A stretch of 64,000 nucleotides of DNA from Pseudomonadales bacterium (lineage in GTDB: Bacteria > Pseudomonadota > Gammaproteobacteria > Pseudomonadales > DC-out160), in the NCBI GenBank assembly GCA_019090455.1, contig JAHRWA010000104.1:124001-188000 (forward strand), written 5' to 3'. Both the position numbers and the translations under genes were made by a program. Below, piece by piece: positions 17,239 to 26,858 of the stretch. The notes beneath the pieces were generated by a model. That model searched no databases. It was given only the letters and a program-made list of their open reading frames with translations, and was not told where the DNA came from. The number at the start of each line of letters is the position of its first letter. Positions within the stretch are counted from its first letter, which is position 1.

Positions 17239-18317
17239 ATATACCAACTCTTTGGAATGTCTTGGGGCGCCATGGGTGTGATTTTTGTGACAATGGACGG
17301 CTCTCCCTTTCGATCAATTTGTACCTCAACAGTCTCGGCGTCACGGCCTTGGCTAAAGCGAGCGGCGATAGTGGCGGCGTATTGGAGATCCTCAGTCGTT
17401 GGAGCGCCGTCTACTAATGTGAGTGGTCCAGGATGGCTTAGTGTGCGAATGGTGTGAAATTGCTTTCGATAGCCCTCCATAAAGTTGTTTTCGCCTTCTT
17501 CGCGACTAATGATCAGCTTGTAGTTGGGCGCGGGTCGAATATGTCGCCCGATTTTAAGCAACATAATATCGTCTAATTCATAGTCGCGCCGCCCTTGAGC
17601 TTGCCAAAGGTCAGCCAATTTCTTGGAGTAGCTTTCGTCTGTCAAAAAACAGCATCCTCCTGCAGGCTGGGAGTAATCGTCGAAGCCATAATGTTTTGCG
17701 AGTGCCATCTGAGGTTTTCGATTGCGGCCTTCGAAGTCCAGTAATTTAGTTCGGTCAATCCAGCCTTCTCTCTCTGGTAAAGTCGGTGGCAAGTGTTGGG
17801 CGCAAAGGGGCCGAAGTAGTCGATCCTCTGCTTGAGATTCGCGCGCGATGAGAGGCATGGTTTCTTTGCGTTGCGATTTCGGTCGTTGGCCAATGACTTC
17901 ACCCGTAATGATGAAATCAAAGCCTTTGTCTTCGCCAAATTCTCGCGCCTTGTTGAGCATAAGCTGAGCTTGGCTAACCATAAAGATCTTACAGTCTAAG
18001 CAGGGATTCAGATTGGCGCCGTAACCATGCTTGGGATTAAGGACAACATCCTTATACTCTTCAGAAATGTCTATGATGTGCAGTTTGATGCCAAGTTGTT
18101 CGGCGCACCAGAGTGCATTATTGCGTTTCTGCTTTTTCTTGTCTTTTTTACGAATAGCGTGAGTGTGGCCCTCGACGCAAAAACCGGTGTAGAAGTTAAT
18201 GCCTTCAACATGAATGCCTTGTTCTTGAACGACTTTTACGGCTAATAGTGAATCCAATCCTCCTGATATGAGGGCAACGGCCTTACGCTGCATGGGGGTT
18301 TGTTTTGGTTCTGTCAT
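17235..18317 (-). CDS. PP-loop ATPase, ThiI/MnmA-like tRNA thiolation enzyme
   Basis: This is a cytoplasmic enzyme with an N-terminal PP-loop (ALISGGLDSLLA) that would adenylate a tRNA uridine before sulfur insertion. Conserved cysteines occur in NPCLDCKIFM and in GGCCFL. The C-terminal part carries the KIGRHIRP...KLIISREEGEN pattern seen in short ThiI-like proteins. THUMP and rhodanese domains of classical ThiI are absent. It occupies the place between typA and glnA where pseudomonads carry thiI, which supports a role in 4-thiouridine or 2-thiouridine formation. The start at 18317 is chosen over an ATG at 18338 because an eight-C run lies between them. Substrate is uncertain. Confidence 0.75.
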   Translation of the reverse strand: MTEPKQTPMQRKAVALISGGLDSLLAVKVVQEQGIHVEGINFYTGFCVEGHTHAIRKKDKKKQKRNNALWCAEQLGIKLHIIDISEEYKDVVLNPKHGYGANLNPCLDCKIFMVSQAQLMLNKAREFGEDKGFDFIITGEVIGQRPKSQRKETMPLIARESQAEDRLLRPLCAQHLPPTLPEREGWIDRTKLLDFEGRNRKPQMALAKHYGFDDYSQPAGGCCFLTDESYSKKLADLWQAQGRRDYELDDIMLLKIGRHIRPAPNYKLIISREEGENNFMEGYRKQFHTIRTLSHPGPLTLVDGAPTTEDLQYAATIAARFSQGRDAETVEVQIDRKGEPSIVTKITPMAPQDIPKSWYI

Positions 18318-18493
18318 CGCGGGGGGGGAGCCTCTCATTGTAAAATCAGGGGTTTAGCTAAGTTTGGCCGCAATTATACCCAGATATTCGTGATTAAACG
18401 ATTAATTATTGGACGAAATACGCCCAAATGCTACAAAGCTAGTGTATACTCCGGCACCCTATCGTATTAGCCCTTTTAAAGCAGGTCATCATT

Positions 18494-20329
18494 GTGATTG
18501 AGAATATCCGCAACATCGCCATTATTGCTCACGTCGACCATGGAAAGACAACCTTGGTTGATCAGTTATTACAACAATCTGGAACGCTCGGTGATCGTGC
18601 AGACAATATAGAAAGGGTGATGGACTCCAATGATTTGGAGAAAGAACGAGGCATTACCATTCTTGCCAAAAATACCGCTATTCGCTGGACCGATACACGA
18701 ACCGATATCGAATATCGAATTAACATAGTCGATACCCCAGGACATGCGGATTTCGGTGGTGAAGTGGAGCGAGTATTGTCCATGGTGGACAGCGTATTGT
18801 TATTGGTTGATGCGGTTGATGGCCCAATGCCGCAAACGCGATTCGTGACTCAAAAAGCATTTGCGCAGGGCTTAAAGCCTGTTGTTGTTATCAATAAGAT
18901 AGATCGTCCCAGTGCTCGCCCCAACTGGGTTGTTGACCAGGTTTTCGATTTGTTTGATCGTTTAGGTGCTACGGATGAGCAGTTAGACTTCCCTATCGTG
19001 TATGCCTCTGCTCTTAATGGTGTTTCAGGTATGGAGCCAGAGAGTATGGGCGATGACATGGAAGCGGTATTTAGAACTGTTGTCGATCAGGTTAGCCCTC
19101 CTGAGGTAGAACCTGATGCACCTTTTCAAATGCAGATAAGTGCCCTGGATTATAATAGTTACGTGGGTGTTATTGGGGTGGGGCGCATTACACGTGGCCG
19201 AGTTAAGACCAATACGCCTGTGGCTATCGTTGATATGGAAGGAAACAAACGCAATGGCCGTATCATGCAAGTGATGGGCTACATGGGATTAGAGCGTGAC
19301 GAAATACCGGAAGCGGAATCGGGTGATATTGTTTGTATTACGGGTATTGAAGGACTGAATATTTCGGATACGCTTTGTGATCCGGCTACACCTGAAGCAT
19401 TGCCACCTCTAACGGTAGACGAGCCAACGGTAAGCATGACTTTTCAAGTCAATAAATCGCCGTTCGCATCAAAGGATGGAAAGTTCTTAACTTCGCGCCA
19501 GATCAAGGACCGTTTGGATCGAGAGCTTATACATAACGTTGCATTGCGAGTAGAGCAAGGAGAGGACCCTGATAAATTTCGAGTGTCCGGTCGAGGCGAG
19601 CTACATCTTTCTGTTTTGATTGAAACCATGCGTCGCGAAGGTTTTGAGTTAGGTGTGTCGCGTCCCGAAGTCATAATGAAAGAAGTGGACGGCGTAACTC
19701 AAGAGCCGTATGAAGCGCTGAATGTGGATGTGGAAGAAGCACACCAAGGTTCTGTAATGGAAGAGTTGGGCGAGCGCCGTGCCGATCTACATGACATGGT
19801 ACCTGATGGTAAAGGTCGAATTCGAATGGAGTGGATTGTGCCTTCGCGTAATCTTATTGGATTCCGTTCTATGTTCCTCACCATGACATCGGGTACGGGA
19901 ATTATGACACACTCGTTTTCTCACTATGATGTATTGAAGCCGGGTGACGGTGCTCAGCGTGCTAATGGGGTGTTAGTCGCTATGGTGACGGGCAAGGCTT
20001 TGGGCTTTTCTCTTTGGAACTTGCAGGAGCGAGGTAGATTATTCATTGATCCGGCTACTGAAGTTTACGAAGGTATGGTTATAGGGATACACTCCCGGGA
20101 CAATGATTTGGTGGTGAATCCCATTAAGGGTAAGCAGTTAACGAACGTGCGGGCCTCAGGCACCGATGAAAATATTGTTCTTACGCCACCGATTAAATAC
20201 TCTTTGGAGCAGGCGCTAGAATTTATCGAGGATGATGAGCTGGTGGAGGTGACACCTAAAAATATCCGCATTAGAAAAAAACTATTAAAAGAACACGAAA
20301 GAAAGAGGGCAGGACGAGCTCCTAAGTAA
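18494..20329 (+). CDS. typA: Ribosome-associated GTPase TypA/BipA
   Basis: This translational GTPase assists 50S ribosome assembly and stress adaptation. The G1 motif AHVDHGKTT is at residues 12-20, the switch region has KERGITI, G3 is DTPGHADF and G4 is NKID. Domains II, III, V and the BipA-specific C-terminal domain (ending [20 protein letters not shown]) are all present. At 611 residues it is full length. The start is GTG with CAGG upstream. It is divergent from the PP-loop gene; a -10-like TATACT lies at 18445-18450. Confidence 0.97.
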   Translation: MIENIRNIAIIAHVDHGKTTLVDQLLQQSGTLGDRADNIERVMDSNDLEKERGITILAKNTAIRWTDTRTDIEYRINIVDTPGHADFGGEVERVLSMVDSVLLLVDAVDGPMPQTRFVTQKAFAQGLKPVVVINKIDRPSARPNWVVDQVFDLFDRLGATDEQLDFPIVYASALNGVSGMEPESMGDDMEAVFRTVVDQVSPPEVEPDAPFQMQISALDYNSYVGVIGVGRITRGRVKTNTPVAIVDMEGNKRNGRIMQVMGYMGLERDEIPEAESGDIVCITGIEGLNISDTLCDPATPEALPPLTVDEPTVSMTFQVNKSPFASKDGKFLTSRQIKDRLDRELIHNVALRVEQGEDPDKFRVSGRGELHLSVLIETMRREGFELGVSRPEVIMKEVDGVTQEPYEALNVDVEEAHQGSVMEELGERRADLHDMVPDGKGRIRMEWIVPSRNLIGFRSMFLTMTSGTGIMTHSFSHYDVLKPGDGAQRANGVLVAMVTGKALGFSLWNLQERGRLFIDPATEVYEGMVIGIHSRDNDLVVNPIKGKQLTNVRASGTDENIVLTPPIKYSLEQALEFIEDDELVEVTPKNIRIRKKLLKEHERKRAGRAPK

Positions 20330-20347
20330 TCGGTTCATTTGTCAGAG

Positions 20348-20437
20348 CCCCTTTGTTACCATAATTTAGGCACACCTTCATCTAGAACTGCATTCGATAA
20401 GTTCGGAATGGTGTGCCATTATCGTCGGGGTTTTTAT
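20348..20437 (+). ncRNA. Nested stem structure ending in a U-run: elongated terminator or small RNA
   Basis: Four complementary pairs occur in nested order: CCCC/GGGG (20348-20351 with 20427-20430), ATAAT/ATTAT (20361-20365 with 20418-20422), GGCACACC/GGTGTGCC (20369-20376 with 20410-20417) and GAACT/AGTTC (20385-20389 with 20400-20404). TTTTTATT follows at once. It lies between typA and the LRR gene, whose ATG is four bases beyond. It may be the typA terminator, an attenuator of the LRR gene or a separate small RNA. Confidence 0.5.
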
Positions 20438-20441
20438 TGTA

Positions 20442-22952
20442 ATGTGTTTTCCGTTTCTTGTTTCAAAGCGTCATTTTCTTGAATTAGTTCGTTTTACATT
20501 CTCCCATTTTATTCCCGTTTTACTTTCCTTGTTCATTGTCGCCTGCGAAAGTGCGGATAATTCTTCAGACCCGCTTCCTAGTCCTTCCGATGCATCTGTT
20601 CCCGATGTTGATCGAGCGCTTAATGATATAACGTTGTCAGGGTCCAGTGTGGCTAACGGAATTGAAGGTGATGAGATTACGCTAAGTGTGACGGCGAATG
20701 ATTCCAGCAATGTTGATCACTATGAGTGGTCGGTAAATGCTGGAGCCAATGTGTTTGAAGATTTCACCGGCCTACGCAATCAATCCTCCCTGACCTTTAT
20801 CTTGGTCAATGTGGAAGAGACGCAAGTGGTGACCTTACGGGTCGTCGCAATTGACGCGGCAGGCCGTTCTTCCAGTCCGCATATAATAGCGTTGACCATT
20901 GTGGCATTGCCAAATATTGGCGAAACATCCATTGCTGATGAAACCTTAAATGCTTGTGTTGAATACAATGCGCAGCTACAGGGGTGGGCGGACGTGGGGC
21001 AGATTACAGAATTGAATTGCCAAGACAATACAGAGGAATATTGTAGCGTCGGCGATAGCTGTATTATTGGATCGCTGGCGGGCATTGAGGAATTTAATGC
21101 ACTTGAGGTGCTTAAGATTGCCAATAACAATGTGAATGACTTGTCACCTTTAAGTGAGTTATTAAGGCTCGAACTGTTAGATTTGGGTGATACTGAGCCC
21201 GATGATTTAAGCCCCGTGGTCGATGTTGATGATGTGCGTATAACGCCATTGATTGCATTTATCACCACTGGCCCCTATCGCGTGGTAGAACGAGGGCAAA
21301 TTGAGATTGAAGTTCAAGTGACTGCGCGCGCTCCCAACGCTGCGCTTAATTCTTCGGATGTGAGCTGGATTTTGATTAGCGGGCAAGCTTCTCTAAATGA
21401 TGTGGTGGGAACGACCCTGTTTTTAAATGCCCCTAGTTTGGGGGATGGCGTGGATGATGAGGTGGTGACCTATACGGTGAGGGCCATGGATAGCAATGGC
21501 AATATCGCCAACGCTAATGCTGCCATTGATGTGTATGCCTATTTGCCGCTGAGTGGCATCGATTTAGATGATAGTGAATTTGCTCGATGTGTAGAAGACG
21601 CTGGGATCGCACACGATTGGCAGGACGTGGGACAAGTCACCGAATTGGATTGTATCGGTTATGAAATTCTGGCATTGGATCAGGCCGTTGATTTTCCTAT
21701 ATTGAATTTACTCGCGGTGAGTGGTGATCTCAGTATTACTCCCTTGTTAAATATCAATACATTGAATCGGTTGGTTTTACAGAGCAATGATATTATTGAT
21801 TTCAACGGGCTGTCGAATATGACGCAGCTAACCGAGTTAACCATTTCCAATATCACTGACTACTCTGAACTCTATCGATTAGAAAGCTTACCTGCGGTGA
21901 GAGCGCTGCACTTAATGGATATTGAGTTTTCTAACTCAGCTTCATTACCTAATTTTTCTGCCTTTGTAGCACTGACTGAACTCAATCTCAGTCGAAATCT
22001 GTTGGAAGAAATAGATGATCTACTCTTGCCCGCCGGGTTGGAAAGTCTTGATCTTTCGAACAATGATTTGACTGAACTCAATGTTCTAGTGCCCTATGAT
22101 GATTTAGAATCGCTTTATTTAAGTAATAATGCTCACCTGACTTATGCAGATGTTGAAATCTTAGATCACTTTTCTGCTGCACTGATAACGGACTTTCCTT
22201 TTTTTATGATGATGCAAGCCTCAGAAGATCAACTTGCCGACACAGCACTTAGGAATTGCGTATTTGAAACGGGGCTGGTTTCTGGATGGTCGAGGGTGGA
22301 AGATTATGAATCTATAGAGTGTATCGATGAAGGGATTGTCAGTGTATATGGGCTTGAGTTTTATTCCTATCTGCAAGAGTTAACGCTTGCAGAGAATGCG
22401 CTGATTGAATTTGATGTTGGCGGTGCGATGCCAAATCTAACGACAGTTAACGTGGAAGAGAATGAATTCAACTCTCTGGTTGGATTGAATCAATTAGAGA
22501 GTCTCAGTTATTTAAACTTGAGTAATAATGAATTGATAAACCTCAACGGCATCGAAGATCTCGATAGCCTCAAAGGTCTCACTATCCGGGATAACGCAGT
22601 AACCTCTTTAGAGGGTGTGGAAGCGTTGCTTCTTTTGGAAAAGTTGAATGCGGGTAACAATAGCATCTCTGATTTGCCGAATTTGGGATCTTTGGATCAG
22701 CTATCTGTTTTGTGGTTGGGGTCGAATAATATTGATAACGATGACTTGTTCAATATCGGGACAGCGCCTGGAGCACTTGAATTAATATTGGATGACAATA
22801 TTGCCATCACGGAATTAGATGGTCTTTATGGGGCCATCACCTTAAATCGTATTTATCTACGGGGCATTGGGCTGAGTTGCCAAGAGCTGGACGATTTGAG
22901 GGCAGCAATTAGTGGATTGGATATATTTTATGGTGGTGTCTGCTCTCAATAA
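20442..22952 (+). CDS. Leucine-rich-repeat lipoprotein with three Cys-rich modules
   Basis: This is an 836-residue predicted lipoprotein: a hydrophobic N-terminus ends in the lipobox IVAC with Cys35. Two Ig/PKD-like domains (about 58-150 and 275-370) alternate with blocks of leucine-rich repeats of internalin type, such as LTELNLSRNLLEEIDD and LSYLNLSNNELINLNG. A short module with two cysteines and a GW (or DW) pair recurs before each LRR block, near residues 165-197, 373-405 and 597-628. The protein is probably exposed on the cell surface or in the periplasm and may bind ligands or matrix. No close family name is recognised. The ATG lacks a clear ribosome binding site and follows the stem structure. 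Confidence 0.78.
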   Translation: MCFPFLVSKRHFLELVRFTFSHFIPVLLSLFIVACESADNSSDPLPSPSDASVPDVDRALNDITLSGSSVANGIEGDEITLSVTANDSSNVDHYEWSVNAGANVFEDFTGLRNQSSLTFILVNVEETQVVTLRVVAIDAAGRSSSPHIIALTIVALPNIGETSIADETLNACVEYNAQLQGWADVGQITELNCQDNTEEYCSVGDSCIIGSLAGIEEFNALEVLKIANNNVNDLSPLSELLRLELLDLGDTEPDDLSPVVDVDDVRITPLIAFITTGPYRVVERGQIEIEVQVTARAPNAALNSSDVSWILISGQASLNDVVGTTLFLNAPSLGDGVDDEVVTYTVRAMDSNGNIANANAAIDVYAYLPLSGIDLDDSEFARCVEDAGIAHDWQDVGQVTELDCIGYEILALDQAVDFPILNLLAVSGDLSITPLLNINTLNRLVLQSNDIIDFNGLSNMTQLTELTISNITDYSELYRLESLPAVRALHLMDIEFSNSASLPNFSAFVALTELNLSRNLLEEIDDLLLPAGLESLDLSNNDLTELNVLVPYDDLESLYLSNNAHLTYADVEILDHFSAALITDFPFFMMMQASEDQLADTALRNCVFETGLVSGWSRVEDYESIECIDEGIVSVYGLEFYSYLQELTLAENALIEFDVGGAMPNLTTVNVEENEFNSLVGLNQLESLSYLNLSNNELINLNGIEDLDSLKGLTIRDNAVTSLEGVEALLLLEKLNAGNNSISDLPNLGSLDQLSVLWLGSNNIDNDDLFNIGTAPGALELILDDNIAITELDGLYGAITLNRIYLRGIGLSCQELDDLRAAISGLDIFYGGVCSQ

Positions 22953-23045
22953 TGGGGCATTCCAAACACTGCTAATTAGTGGTGCTTGAGCTAGAGTTAG
23001 GAGCAGGTTCATTCCGTACGTGAAAACTGTAGGAGCTAAAGTCGT

Positions 23046-24017
23046 ATGATCATACTGTATCCCGATATTAAGCCTTATTCTGAGCATCGACTTAGCGTCG
23101 GTGATCTCCATACTCTGCACATCGAAGAGTGTGGCAATAGAGATGGCATTCCAGTTTTAATCTTACATGGTGGACCCGGGGCGGGCTGCGAGCCCTTTCA
23201 CCGTCGTTTTTTTGATCCAGAAAAATTCAGAATTATCCTATTTGATCAGCGCGGGTGTGGCCGTTCGGATCCTCATGCTGAGCTACGTGATAATACGACT
23301 CAGCATTTAGTAGAGGACATGGAAAAAATAAGAGAGCATTTGGACGTCGATAAATGGATGTTATTCGGCGGTTCATGGGGAACGACGCTCGCGCTTGCTT
23401 ATGCGGAAGCCCACCCCGAGATGGTTACAGGAATGGTGTTGCGAGGTGTCTTTCTTTGTCGCGATATGGACTTAGAATGGTTTTATCAAGAAGGTGGGGC
23501 AAGCCGAATATTCCCCGATGCTTGGGAGGAATATCTCAAACCGCTATCGGCAGCGGAACGTGGCGATATCCTCGGAGCGTTTTATAAGCGTTTAACGGGA
23601 ACGGACGAAATTGCACGTATGGCCGCTGCTAAAGCTTGGGCATTGTGGGAAGGACATTGCGCAACCTTGAGACCCAGTCACAATGTGATTGATCATTTTT
23701 CTGAACCCCGTACTGCGATCAGCTTAGCGCGAATTGAAGCGCACTATTTTGTGAATAAGGCGTTTCTTGAGCCGAATCAATTACTCGATAATGCCCATAA
23801 ATTAGAGGGTATTCCCGGCATCATTGTTCACGGTCGCTACGATATGGTGTGCCCACTCGAGAATGCGAGCACTTTAAGTCGAGCCTGGTCTGATGCCGAG
23901 CTACATATTGTTAGGGATGCAGGGCATGCCGCTAGCGAACCGGGCATCGTTGATGCGCTAGTGCGTGCCATTGAAGATATGGGTAAAATTATTGAAGACG
24001 CAGAGAACGAGGGCTAG
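23046..24017 (+). CDS. pip: Prolyl iminopeptidase
   Basis: This cytoplasmic alpha/beta hydrolase of peptidase family S33 removes N-terminal proline from peptides. The oxyanion region is HGGPGAGC, the nucleophile elbow is GGSWGTT with Ser110, and the catalytic Asp and His are in HGRYDMVCP and RDAGHAASE. The DQRGCGRS motif is typical of the family. At 323 residues it has family length. The neighbour dtd follows after 75 bases, a pairing seen in Pseudomonas. Confidence 0.93.
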   Translation: MIILYPDIKPYSEHRLSVGDLHTLHIEECGNRDGIPVLILHGGPGAGCEPFHRRFFDPEKFRIILFDQRGCGRSDPHAELRDNTTQHLVEDMEKIREHLDVDKWMLFGGSWGTTLALAYAEAHPEMVTGMVLRGVFLCRDMDLEWFYQEGGASRIFPDAWEEYLKPLSAAERGDILGAFYKRLTGTDEIARMAAAKAWALWEGHCATLRPSHNVIDHFSEPRTAISLARIEAHYFVNKAFLEPNQLLDNAHKLEGIPGIIVHGRYDMVCPLENASTLSRAWSDAELHIVRDAGHAASEPGIVDALVRAIEDMGKIIEDAENEG

Positions 24018-24092
24018 TTCTCTATCGTGAGTATTCTGTCCTTGTGCCTGTAAATTCTGTTTTTATAAACGTGTAGTTGTGAACTTGTCATT

Positions 24093-24530
24093 ATGAAAAC
24101 GTTATTGCAAAGAGTGATCTCAGCAAAGGTGGTCGTTGAGGGAAAAGCAATCGGAGAAATTGAAAAAGGAATTTTGGTTTTTTTAGCCATAGAAAAAGGG
24201 GATACCGAAGAAAGAATAAAACGCATGGCCCAGCGAGTATTGAATTACAGATTATTTTCTGATGATGACGATAAGATGAATTTAAATGTCACGCAAGTAC
24301 AGGGTGGCGTGTTGGCAGTATCTCAATTTACTTTGGCGGCGAATACAGGCAAGGGTAATCGACCCAGCTTCATAGCTGCGGCAGATCCCGCGTTGGGAAA
24401 ACCTCTTTATCAATTGTTTGTGAGTCAGTTATCCGCTCAGCATTCTCCCGTTGCTACCGGCTCATTTGGAGCAGACATGCAGGTGCATCTTGTTAATGAT
24501 GGCCCCGTTACGTTTTGGCTTGAAATTTAG
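24093..24530 (+). CDS. dtd: D-aminoacyl-tRNA deacylase
   Basis: This small dimeric cytoplasmic enzyme hydrolyses D-amino acids (and glycine mischarged on tRNA-Ala) from tRNA. The two family signatures are present: SQFTLAA near residue 78, and the cross-subunit Gly-cisPro motif in NDGPVTFWLE at the C-terminus. At 145 residues it is full length. It is downstream of pip on the same strand. Confidence 0.96.
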   Translation: MKTLLQRVISAKVVVEGKAIGEIEKGILVFLAIEKGDTEERIKRMAQRVLNYRLFSDDDDKMNLNVTQVQGGVLAVSQFTLAANTGKGNRPSFIAAADPALGKPLYQLFVSQLSAQHSPVATGSFGADMQVHLVNDGPVTFWLEI

Positions 24531-24707
24531 ATTAAGTTGTATCTAATCTAACTTATTGAAAGAAAAATGTTTTATCCATTAGTATACTGTTTTGTAGAAA
24601 GTGTATCCCTTTGTTGTTGCGCTTAATTATTAATCTTTATGTGACACGCTATCAAGCGTTTATGTTGAAATGAGTATAAAAAATCAGCAATTTATGGGTA
24701 AGGTGTG

Positions 24708-24713
24708 TATAAT
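24708..24713 (+). promoter_or_regulatory. Candidate -10 element upstream of deaD
   Basis: TATAAT preceded by GTGTG lies 73 bases before the deaD start. No good -35 hexamer is visible at 16-18 bases. The resulting leader of about 65 bases would be fairly long, as is common for cold-inducible deaD genes. Confidence 0.4.
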
Positions 24714-24786
24714 GCGCTGCCTCGCGCCTGCCCCTGCTTGGCTTATCAATTCTTTCCAAATTTTACCTAAATTAGGATCTTAATGT

Positions 24787-26757
24787 ATGTCTGATGATTC
24801 GACGACGATCACTTTCCAGCAACTTGGTTTGCCCGCTCCTTTAATGAAAGCGGTAGCCGAAGTGGGCTATGAAACACCTTCCTCTATTCAGGCAAAGAGT
24901 ATCCCCTTTTTGTTGGAAGGCAATGATCTGTTAGGCCAAGCTCAGACGGGTACCGGTAAGACTGCTGCTTTTGCATTACCGTTGTTGGCGCGTTTAGACC
25001 TGAAGCAAAAAAACCCTCAAATTTTGGTACTAGCGCCTACTCGAGAGTTGGCGATTCAAGTAGCAGAAGCCTTTCAAACGTATTCTCGATTTCTGAAGGG
25101 ATTTCATGTGCTGCCGATTTATGGCGGGCAAGATTATTCCATTCAGCTACGCCAGTTGCGACGAGGTGTGCATGTGGTCGTGGGCACGCCAGGGCGTGTT
25201 ATGGATCATATACGCAAGGGCACATTAATCTTGAAAGACATCAAAGCATTGGTGCTTGATGAAGCTGATGAAATGTTACGTATGGGTTTCATCGATGATG
25301 TGGAATGGATATTGGAGCAAACGCCAGATGATCGACAAATGGCATTGTTTTCCGCCACCATGCCAAAAGAGATACACAGAGTCGCGACGCGTTATCTCAA
25401 AAACCCAAAGGAAATAAAAATTGCGTCGACGACGACCACTGCGACGACGATACGCCAACGTTACTGGCAGGTGAGTGGGCTGCATAAATTGGATGCATTG
25501 ACGCGGGTGCTAGAGGCGGAAGTGTTTGATGCGATGATTATTTTTGTTCGCACCAAAACCGTTACCGTTGAATTAGCAGAGAAGTTGGCAGCGAGAGGTC
25601 ATTCTTGCGCGCCTCTTAATGGTGACATTGCTCAAAATCGGCGTGAAAAAACCGTTGAACGTTTAAAGAAGGGCAGCCTCGATATAATTATTGCCACTGA
25701 TGTTGCGGCACGGGGATTGGATGTGATGCGCATCACCCATGTTGTTAATTATGATATTCCCTATGATACGGAAGCTTATGTTCATCGAATTGGACGTACC
25801 GGTCGTGCAGGTAATAAAGGCGATGCGATTCTTTTTGTTGCGCCACGAGAAAAACGTTTACTGCGTTCTATAGAGAAAGCCACAGGGCAAATCATTGAGC
25901 ACATGAAAATGCCTACTGTTGCCGACATTAATGAGCAGCGAGTTGAGAAATTTAAACAGAAAATTACGGATACACTGGACTCAGTCAGTTTGGATTTTTT
26001 CCAGCGTATGATGGTGGAGTATCAAGGGGAGAATGGGATTGACCCCGTTCGGCTAGCAGCGGCCTTAGCGCACATGGCTCAAGGCGATAACCCTTTATTG
26101 TTAAAAGAGCAAAAAGAGAGAAAGCCCAGGAAAGAACGCGATTCTTCTCGCGAGGATAATCCGAGACGCGGTGCAAGGTCTAACCGATCTGATCGTGGAG
26201 ACGATCGCGGTTCCAATAGGGGGCCACGTAAAAACATCAGTATGGAAGGTCTATCATCGAAAGCGGATGCGTTAAAAACCCATCCAGAAATACAGATGGA
26301 GCGGTTTATTGTAGACGTCGGACGCAATCAAGGTGTGAAACCTGGAAATATCGTGGGTGCAGTTGCGAATGAAGCGGATATTGAAAGCCAATATATCGGT
26401 CAGATAGAAATAATGGATGACTTTAGTGTCATTGATTTACCTGCCGGTATGCCGAAAGAAACGATGCAAGTTTTGAAAAAGGCGAGAGTCTGTGGCCGAC
26501 CTATGAACATGGTTTCATTTTCAAGTAGTCAAAAAGAAGACCGTAAAGAGGGGCGACAATCTCATTCTAAGTCATCATCCTCAAGATCGTCATCTTCTCG
26601 GTCTTCCTCTTCAGGGTCTTCACCTTCAGGGGAAAGTTCTGAGTCCTCCACTTCCAGGCCTCCTTCTAAGTCATCGTCTAAGCGACAATCCGATAGAAAA
26701 GGTAAGGAATTGGGGCCAAAGAAAAAGAGAACCTTTAGTAAAAAGGATAAGTCATAG
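24787..26757 (+). CDS. deaD: DEAD-box ATP-dependent RNA helicase DeaD/CsdA
   Basis: This cytoplasmic RNA helicase takes part in ribosome assembly and mRNA turnover at low temperature. The Q motif is FQQLGLPAPL...PSSIQ, motif I is AQTGTGKT, Ia PTRELA, II DEAD, III SAT and VI HRIGRTGR. An RNA-binding DbpA/CsdA domain spans about residues 500-575 (FIVDVGRNQGVKPGNIVGAV). Basic and Ser-rich low-complexity regions flank it, ending in a Lys-rich tail. At 656 residues it matches the CsdA type rather than shorter RhlE or SrmB types. It is convergent with tatC. Confidence 0.93.
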   Translation: MSDDSTTITFQQLGLPAPLMKAVAEVGYETPSSIQAKSIPFLLEGNDLLGQAQTGTGKTAAFALPLLARLDLKQKNPQILVLAPTRELAIQVAEAFQTYSRFLKGFHVLPIYGGQDYSIQLRQLRRGVHVVVGTPGRVMDHIRKGTLILKDIKALVLDEADEMLRMGFIDDVEWILEQTPDDRQMALFSATMPKEIHRVATRYLKNPKEIKIASTTTTATTIRQRYWQVSGLHKLDALTRVLEAEVFDAMIIFVRTKTVTVELAEKLAARGHSCAPLNGDIAQNRREKTVERLKKGSLDIIIATDVAARGLDVMRITHVVNYDIPYDTEAYVHRIGRTGRAGNKGDAILFVAPREKRLLRSIEKATGQIIEHMKMPTVADINEQRVEKFKQKITDTLDSVSLDFFQRMMVEYQGENGIDPVRLAAALAHMAQGDNPLLLKEQKERKPRKERDSSREDNPRRGARSNRSDRGDDRGSNRGPRKNISMEGLSSKADALKTHPEIQMERFIVDVGRNQGVKPGNIVGAVANEADIESQYIGQIEIMDDFSVIDLPAGMPKETMQVLKKARVCGRPMNMVSFSSSQKEDRKEGRQSHSKSSSSRSSSSRSSSSGSSPSGESSESSTSRPPSKSSSKRQSDRKGKELGPKKKRTFSKKDKS

Positions 26758-26858
26758 ATTGTTCGATTGTAAATGATGAAGCCGTCATTTTTTAGATTGA
26801 ATGCAGCTGCTCGTTAATGTTGATGCAGCTGTATTTCCCCTTCCCTTCTTTCTTAACT

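Noticed and set aside
20395-20420. GTTCGGAATGGTGTG resembling part of a 5S rRNA
   Set aside because: No flanking 5S sequence or 23S gene is present; the match is explained by the nested stem structure.
20780-21268. 162-codon minus-strand frame inside the LRR gene
   Set aside because: The plus-strand frame has a clear lipobox, domains and repeats; the antisense frame is Ser/Thr-rich shadow sequence.
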